Shown here: piece by piece, positions 6,828 through 9,123 of the stretch
Layout: each line of letters begins with the position of its first letter
How positions within the stretch are numbered: the stretch's first letter is position 1
NCBI GenBank assembly: GCA_050485745.1
Contig: JBJHBY010000147.1
Span: 1-9,123 of the forward strand
DNA length: 9,123 nt
DNA from: JBJHBY01 sp050485745
GTDB taxonomy: Bacteria > Pseudomonadota > Gammaproteobacteria > Pseudomonadales > CAMLJR01
Reading direction: 5' to 3'
Position numbers and translations under genes: made by a program
Notes under the pieces: generated by a model
Told to the model about the DNA's origin: nothing
What the model saw: the letters and a program-made list of their open reading frames with translations, nothing else
Database searches by the model: none

Positions 6828-7664
6828 TTGAGCGACTCCGCCGTGCTGTATGTGGTGGCAACGCCAATTGGCAACCTGGAGGATATGGTACCGCGAGCGG
6901 TGCGAATCCTCCAATCGGTGGACGTCATCGCTGCCGAGGACACTCGCCACAGCCGCCCGCTACTCGAGCACTTTGGCATTCGCACGCCCTGTATTCCCTA
7001 CCACGATCACAGTGGCCCCGAGGTCGTTGCCCAGTTGCTGGGACGTTTGCGCGCCGGCGATAACGTAGCCCTGATCAGCGATGCCGGTACCCCGCTGGTG
7101 TCCGATCCCGGATATCGCCTGGTACTGGCGGCTCACGAGGCTGGCGTGCCAGTGGTGCCTGTGCCGGGGGCTTCGGCACTGGTGGCGGCGCTCTCCGTGG
7201 CTGGATTGCCTTCGGACCGCATTGCCTTTGAAGGGTTCCTGCCTGCACGCAGCGGGTCGCGACGACAACGTTTGCAGGAACTCCGCGGCGAGACCCGTAC
7301 CCTGGTGTTCTACGAGGCGCCACACCGGGTGGCGGAGGCCCTGGTGGATCTCGCCGAGGTGCTTGGCGCGGAGCGTCCGGCGGCACTGGCGCGGGAGCTG
7401 ACCAAACGTTTCGAAACAGTGCGTCGCGACACCCTGGGTGTCCTGCGTGACTGGGTTGAGGCCGACAGTAATCAGCAGCGGGGCGAGTGCGTTCTGCTGG
7501 TTGCCGGCTGTGGTGAGGCCGAGGCCGAGGCCCAGGAGCAGGAGCGGGTGCTGCGCCTGTTGCTGGATGCCTTGCCGCTGAAGCGCGCCGTTGCCCTTGC
7601 CGCAGAGATCACCGGTGCGCGTCGCAATGCGCTTTATGAGCTGGCGCTGAGCTGGCGGGAGTGA
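6828..7664 (+). CDS. rsmI: 16S rRNA (cytidine-1402 2'-O) methyltransferase RsmI
   Basis: RsmI uses S-adenosylmethionine to methylate the ribose 2'-O of C1402 in 16S rRNA, at the ribosomal P site. The 278-residue product has the tetrapyrrole-methylase (SAM/TP) fold with the family motifs in order: LYVVATPIGNLEDM (7-20), VIAAEDTRHSRPLLEHFGI (33-51), ALISDAGTPLVSDPGYRLV (81-99), PVPGASALVAALSVAGLP (111-128) and FYEAPHRVAEAL (161-172). A small C-terminal helical domain completes the usual length. TTG at 6828 is preferred: it gives the typical MS...LYVVATPIGNL beginning and has AAGG with 8-base spacing. An upstream TTG at 6810 would place that ribosome site inside the gene. It diverges from lpoA, as in E. 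coli (yraL-yraM). A hairpin spans its stop codon. Confidence 0.95.
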   Translation: MSDSAVLYVVATPIGNLEDMVPRAVRILQSVDVIAAEDTRHSRPLLEHFGIRTPCIPYHDHSGPEVVAQLLGRLRAGDNVALISDAGTPLVSDPGYRLVLAAHEAGVPVVPVPGASALVAALSVAGLPSDRIAFEGFLPARSGSRRQRLQELRGETRTLVFYEAPHRVAEALVDLAEVLGAERPAALARELTKRFETVRRDTLGVLRDWVEADSNQQRGECVLLVAGCGEAEAEAQEQERVLRLLLDALPLKRAVALAAEITGARRNALYELALSWRE

Positions 7665-7678
7665 TCCGGCCGCCAGCT
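7650..7678 (+). terminator. Terminator-like hairpin across the rsmI stop, touching the rnpB -35
   Basis: A perfect 9-bp inverted repeat has arms AGCTGGCGG (7650-7658) and CCGCCAGCT (7670-7678). Its 11-nt loop contains the rsmI TGA. The following bases TGTGTCTGTT are T-rich but interrupted, so termination may be partial. The right arm ends where the probable -35 of the rnpB promoter starts. The inverted repeat is seen directly; the terminator role is inferred. Confidence 0.5.
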
Positions 7679-7704
7679 TGTGTCTGTTCATGGGCTGGTA
7701 TAGT
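7678..7704 (+). promoter_or_regulatory. rnpB promoter (sigma-70 type)
   Basis: A good -10 element, TATAGT, lies at 7699-7704. A -35-like TTGTGT lies at 7678-7683 with a 15-nt spacer, or CTTGTG one base earlier with 16 nt. The -10 ends 6 bases before G7711, which puts the predicted transcript start at the base of the RNase P RNA P1 helix. Confidence 0.72.
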
Positions 7705-7710
7705 CTTGCC

Positions 7711-8070
7711 GCGCGAGTCGGCCGGACAGTCGCCGCCTTTCACAAGGGGGAGGAAAGTCCGGGCTCCGCAGGGCAGGGTGCCAGGTAATGCCTGGGGGGC
7801 GCGAGCCTACGGAAAGTGCAACAGAAAGCATACCGCCTAAGCGACGCCGAGGTGTCGCCGGTAAGGGTGAAATGGTGCGGTAAGAGCGCACCGCACGGCT
7901 GGCAACAGTTCGTGGCGATGGCAAACCCCACCCGGAGCAAGGCCAAATAGGGATCCGTTGCCGTGGCCCGCGGTGGATCCGGGTAGGCCGCTTGAGGCCT
8001 GTGGTGACGCAGGCCCTAGATGAATGACTGTCCTCGACAGAACCCGGCTTACAGGCCGGCTCGCACCGAT
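7711..8070 (+). ncRNA. rnpB: RNase P RNA, bacterial class A (M1 RNA)
   Basis: This is the catalytic RNA of RNase P, which cuts the 5' leaders from pre-tRNAs together with the RnpA protein. Conserved blocks appear in order: GGACAGTCGCCGCC, GAGGAAAGTCCGGGCTCC (7750-7767), GGGCAGGGTGCCAGGTAA, GGTAAGAGCGCACCGC, GGAGCAAGGCCAAATAGGG, CGGGTAGGCCGCTTGAGGC (the L15 region that pairs with the tRNA CCA end), TAGATGAATGACTGTCC and GACAGAACCCGGCTTA. Helix P1 is complete: 7713-7723 pairs with 8054-8064 over 11 bp with one G-U. P3 is very short (stem CCUU/AAGG around UCAC), unlike the long E. coli P3 but like the Pseudomonas RNA as I recall it. P12 is a short stem capped by CGAG. The ends are estimated from P1 and the -10 element. 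The length of about 360 nt is normal. Confidence 0.97.
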
Positions 8071-8073
8071 TTA

Positions 8074-8111
8074 GCCGGCCATTGGCCATTGGCCGGCACA
8101 TCCCTGTGCCG
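8074..8111 (+). terminator. Two overlapping, mutually exclusive hairpins just after rnpB
   Basis: Hairpin A pairs GCCGGCCA (8074-8081) with TGGCCGGC (8090-8097). Hairpin B pairs CGGCACA (8094-8100) with TGTGCCG (8105-8111) around TCCC. They share bases 8094-8097, so only one can form completely. Hairpin A starts 10 bases after the end of helix P1. Neither is followed by a T tract, so they may serve as processing or 3'-end protection structures rather than a standard intrinsic terminator. Confidence 0.5.
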
Positions 8112-8115
8112 ACGA

Positions 8116-8145
8116 TTAACCCGGCAACACAGCGTGCAGGGTTAA
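8116..8145 (+). other. Third inverted repeat after rnpB
   Basis: TTAACCC (8116-8122) and GGGTTAA (8139-8145) are exact inverted repeats around a 16-nt loop. Inside the loop, GCA and TGC could add three pairs after a G-A mismatch. No T run follows. It belongs to the same post-rnpB hairpin group but could also be a protein-binding dyad. The function is unknown. Confidence 0.4.
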
Positions 8146-8183
8146 CAGTATTCCTGTACCTCGCCTGCGTTGGCAGGTGGAAA

Positions 8184-8205
8184 GAAGCCCCTGAGAGGCG
8201 GCTTC
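8184..8205 (+). other. Bulged hairpin in the rnpB-mraZ gap
   Basis: GAAGCC (8184-8189) pairs with GGCTTC (8200-8205). The inner CCT (8190-8192) pairs with AGG (8196-8198), leaving one bulged C and a GAG loop. This gives a 9-bp stem and marks the left edge of the C-rich, G-poor tract that follows. No T run follows, so I do not call it a terminator. Confidence 0.4.
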
Positions 8206-8282
8206 CAGCAGCTCAATCTTGATACTGCACTTTAAGTTCTCCTTCCATCCCCATGTAAATCTTCGCCAAACGAGCGGAAGGG

Positions 8283-8299
8283 CTCTCCATGCTGGAGAG
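8283..8299. other. Perfect 7-bp inverted repeat upstream of the mraZ promoter
   Basis: CTCTCCA (8283-8289) and TGGAGAG (8293-8299) flank TGC. This is a compact 17-bp dyad centred about 73 bp upstream of the -35 hexamer. A 3-nt loop is at the limit for a hairpin, so a DNA operator is as likely as an RNA structure. No specific regulator is recognised. Confidence 0.4.
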
Positions 8300-8327
8300 A
8301 TCCCTGCAACTTGTCGACCTGTTTCCG

Positions 8328-8349
8328 CCATTTCCCCTCCATTTCCCCC
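8328..8349. repeat. Tandem 11-nt direct repeat next to the mraZ -35 element
   Basis: CCATTTCCCC occurs at 8328-8337 and again at 8339-8348, an exact 10-base match with an 11-nt period. A third, partial TTTCC lies at 8322. The second copy ends 12 bp before TTGACA. Placement and near-helical period suggest an activator or repressor site, but the pyrimidine-rich composition could also produce it by chance. Confidence 0.5.
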
Positions 8350-8360
8350 TTTGCATTGCC

Positions 8361-8390
8361 TTGACAAGCCAGATCGCCCGTCCCTATAGT
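8361..8390 (+). promoter_or_regulatory. mraZ (dcw cluster) promoter, near-consensus sigma-70
   Basis: A perfect -35 TTGACA at 8361-8366 and -10 TATAGT at 8385-8390 are separated by 18 nt. The predicted transcript start is about 8396-8398, which leaves a leader of roughly 72-75 nt before mraZ. The MraZ operator ladder begins at about +1 to +4. The position corresponds to Pmra at the head of the division and cell-wall cluster in E. coli. Confidence 0.85.
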
Positions 8391-8398
8391 GTGCGAAA

Positions 8399-8443
8399 GT
8401 GGTAAAAAGTGGTGGGCTGTGGTTTTTTGTGGTCCATAGTGTG
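8399..8443. promoter_or_regulatory. MraZ operator: five GTGGT-type elements at exact 10-bp spacing
   Basis: GTGGT occurs at 8399, 8409, 8419 and 8429, followed by GTGTG at 8439, each exactly 10 bp after the last. MraZ is known to bind tandem G-rich pentamers (TGGG or GTGGG separated by 5 nt) at its own promoter, so this is its autoregulatory site. Here the array lies just downstream of the predicted +1. The spacers include an A5 run (8404-8408) and a T6 run (8423-8428). A further GTGGG at 8460-8464, nearly in phase, adjoins the mraZ ribosome site. Confidence 0.85.
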
Positions 8444-8469
8444 GGTTCAGGCCCCCAGGGTGGGATGCG

Positions 8470-8913
8470 GTGTTTCTCGGCAGTTACGCCATCAATATGG
8501 ACGCGAAGGGTCGGATCGCGATCCCCTCGAGGGTGCGCGATACCGTGGCCCAGTCCTGTGGTGGGCGCCTGGTTCTGACCGCTCACCCGGAGGAGCGCTG
8601 CCTGCTGGTCTACCCGGAGCCACAGTGGCTCGAACTCCTGCCCAAAGTTGAGGCCCTGCCGAATATCAAGCGCAAGGCGCGCCTGATGCAGCGCCTGCTG
8701 CTGGGTTATGCGACCTCAATGGAGGTCGATGCCAACGGGCGCATTCTTCTGTCGCCGACGCTGCGCGACTACGCGGGCCTGGACAAGAAGCTCATGCTGG
8801 TCGGCCAGGGTCGCAAGCTGGAGCTGTGGAGCGAGGAGCGCTGGTTCGCCTGGCTGGATGATGCCGGGGAGGACAACGACGTTCCCGACGAAGTGTTGTC
8901 CCTCTCCTTCTGA
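8470..8913 (+). CDS. mraZ: MraZ, AbrB-like transcriptional regulator of the dcw cluster
   Basis: This DNA-binding protein represses its own promoter and modulates the division and cell-wall gene cluster, and it assembles into rings. The 147-residue product has the two tandem MraZ/AbrB repeats, each with the DXXXR signature. The first is at D11-R15 in MFLGSYAINMDAKGRIAIPSR, the second at D87-R91 in MEVDANGRILLSPTLRDYAGL. A helical linker with KRKARLMQRLLLGYA lies between them, and an acidic tail ends the protein. The start is GTG at 8470, with AGGG (8457-8460) 9 bases upstream, and it gives the family's usual MF-G start. An ATG at 8465 is out of frame and too close to the ribosome site. The operator array upstream fits autorepression. 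rsmH begins 8 bp after the stop. Confidence 0.96.
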   Translation: MFLGSYAINMDAKGRIAIPSRVRDTVAQSCGGRLVLTAHPEERCLLVYPEPQWLELLPKVEALPNIKRKARLMQRLLLGYATSMEVDANGRILLSPTLRDYAGLDKKLMLVGQGRKLELWSEERWFAWLDDAGEDNDVPDEVLSLSF

Positions 8914-8921
8914 GGTCTGGC

Positions 8922-9123
8922 ATGACAACACATCGCCATGAAACGGTGTTGCGGGACCAGGCGATCGCAACGCTGGTGACCCGCAGTGACGGTTGCTATG
9001 TGGACGCCACTTTTGGCCGTGGTGGTCACACGCGGGCGCTGCTGGCCCGGCTTGATGCCGATGCCCGAGTGCTGGTGGTGGACAAGGATCCGGAGGCGAT
9101 CGCGGTGGCAAGAGAGCTGGCAG
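8922..9123 (+). CDS. rsmH: 16S rRNA (cytosine-1402 N4) methyltransferase RsmH (MraW), N-terminal part
   Basis: Only the first 67 codons are present; the gene continues past the window. The start MTTHRHETVLRDQAI is the standard RsmH opening, in which the H-x-x-V-L segment precedes the SAM-binding motif I. Motif I is seen as YVDATFGRGGHTRALL at 26-41, and the following strand VLVVDKDPEAI at 50-60 supplies the acidic ribose-binding residue. The enzyme adds a methyl group to N4 of C1402 in 16S rRNA, the same base whose ribose is methylated by RsmI. ATG at 8922 is preceded by GAGG, which overlaps the mraZ stop, so the two genes are co-transcribed and probably translationally coupled. In other bacteria the dcw genes (ftsL, ftsI and so on) follow. 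Confidence 0.95.
   Translation, partial: MTTHRHETVLRDQAIATLVTRSDGCYVDATFGRGGHTRALLARLDADARVLVVDKDPEAIAVARELA

Larger units (their letters stand above)
8206..8360 (+). other. Gene-free C-rich, G-poor tract before the mraZ promoter
   Basis: I see no credible gene in this stretch. On the + strand it is strikingly skewed. Positions 8211-8270 contain 19 C and 6 G in 60 bases, and 8311-8360 contain 21 C and 6 G in 50, in a window whose genes are G+C balanced and rich. Unstructured C-over-G RNA is the known signature of Rho loading (rut) sites. It could stop transcription that escapes the rnpB hairpins before it reaches the mraZ promoter. The composition is observed; the Rho role is inferred. Confidence 0.4.

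Noticed and set aside
6771..6950. Upstream extension of lpoA to ATG 6950
   Set aside because: It would overlap the start of rsmI and put 60 extra residues before a clear lipoprotein signal.
7688..8101. 137-codon - strand open frame over rnpB
   Set aside because: It lies entirely opposite the RNase P RNA and its post-gene hairpins. Such frames over rnpB are a known annotation artefact.
8116..8586. 156-codon - strand open frame over the rnpB-mraZ gap and mraZ start
   Set aside because: It runs across the mraZ promoter, the operator ladder and the mraZ start, and shows no domain or plausible start signal.
1..9123. Defence system, prophage, transposon or CRISPR array
   Set aside because: Every long gene belongs to a conserved housekeeping family in conserved order, and no integrase, transposase, spaced repeat array or terminal repeat is visible.

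Overview
The window comes from a GC-rich gammaproteobacterial chromosome and carries conserved housekeeping genes in a conserved order. The order petA-petB-petC-sspA-sspB, then dolP-diaA-yraN-lpoA on the other strand, then rsmI-rnpB-mraZ-rsmH matches my recollection of the Pseudomonas aeruginosa arrangement. lpoA next to a divergent rsmI is also the Escherichia coli arrangement. The RNase P RNA, with its very short P3 stem, looks pseudomonad-like. A member of the Pseudomonadales or Oceanospirillales (a Halomonas relative, for example) is plausible, but I cannot fix the genus. There are no mobile elements, tRNAs, CRISPR arrays or other signs of recent transfer.

Left part (1-3310, + strand): the last 28 codons of the Rieske protein gene petA, then petB (cytochrome b) and petC (cytochrome c1). 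Each start overlaps the previous stop (TAATG, ATGA). Together they encode the respiratory cytochrome bc1 complex. After a 70-bp gap holding an 11-bp hairpin come sspA (RNA-polymerase-associated stringent starvation protein) and sspB (ClpXP adaptor).

Middle (3353-6770, - strand): a compressed operon, read lpoA, yraN, diaA, dolP, in which every gene overlaps the next (29, 23 and 4 bp). It combines an outer-membrane activator of peptidoglycan synthesis (LpoA), a nuclease-fold protein (YraN), a SIS-domain protein of the DiaA type and an outer-membrane two-BON-domain lipoprotein (DolP). lpoA contains back-to-back runs of eight G and seven C that could make it prone to frameshift.

Right part (6828-9123, + strand): rsmI diverges from lpoA across 57 bp. 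A hairpin spanning the rsmI stop codon runs into the -35 region of a clear promoter for rnpB, the RNase P RNA (about 7711-8070). About 400 bp without a protein gene follow. This stretch holds several hairpins, a C-rich G-poor tract, an 11-nt direct repeat, a near-consensus sigma-70 promoter (TTGACA, 18 nt, TATAGT) and a ladder of GTGGT elements at exact 10-bp spacing. The ladder is the MraZ operator at the head of the division and cell wall (dcw) cluster. mraZ follows, and rsmH runs off the end. RsmI and RsmH modify the same 16S rRNA nucleotide (C1402).

I do not see an undescribed multi-gene system. The points most worth a second look are non-coding: the operator and leader architecture at mraZ, the region after rnpB, the shared terminator/promoter between rsmI and rnpB, and the homopolymer pair inside lpoA.
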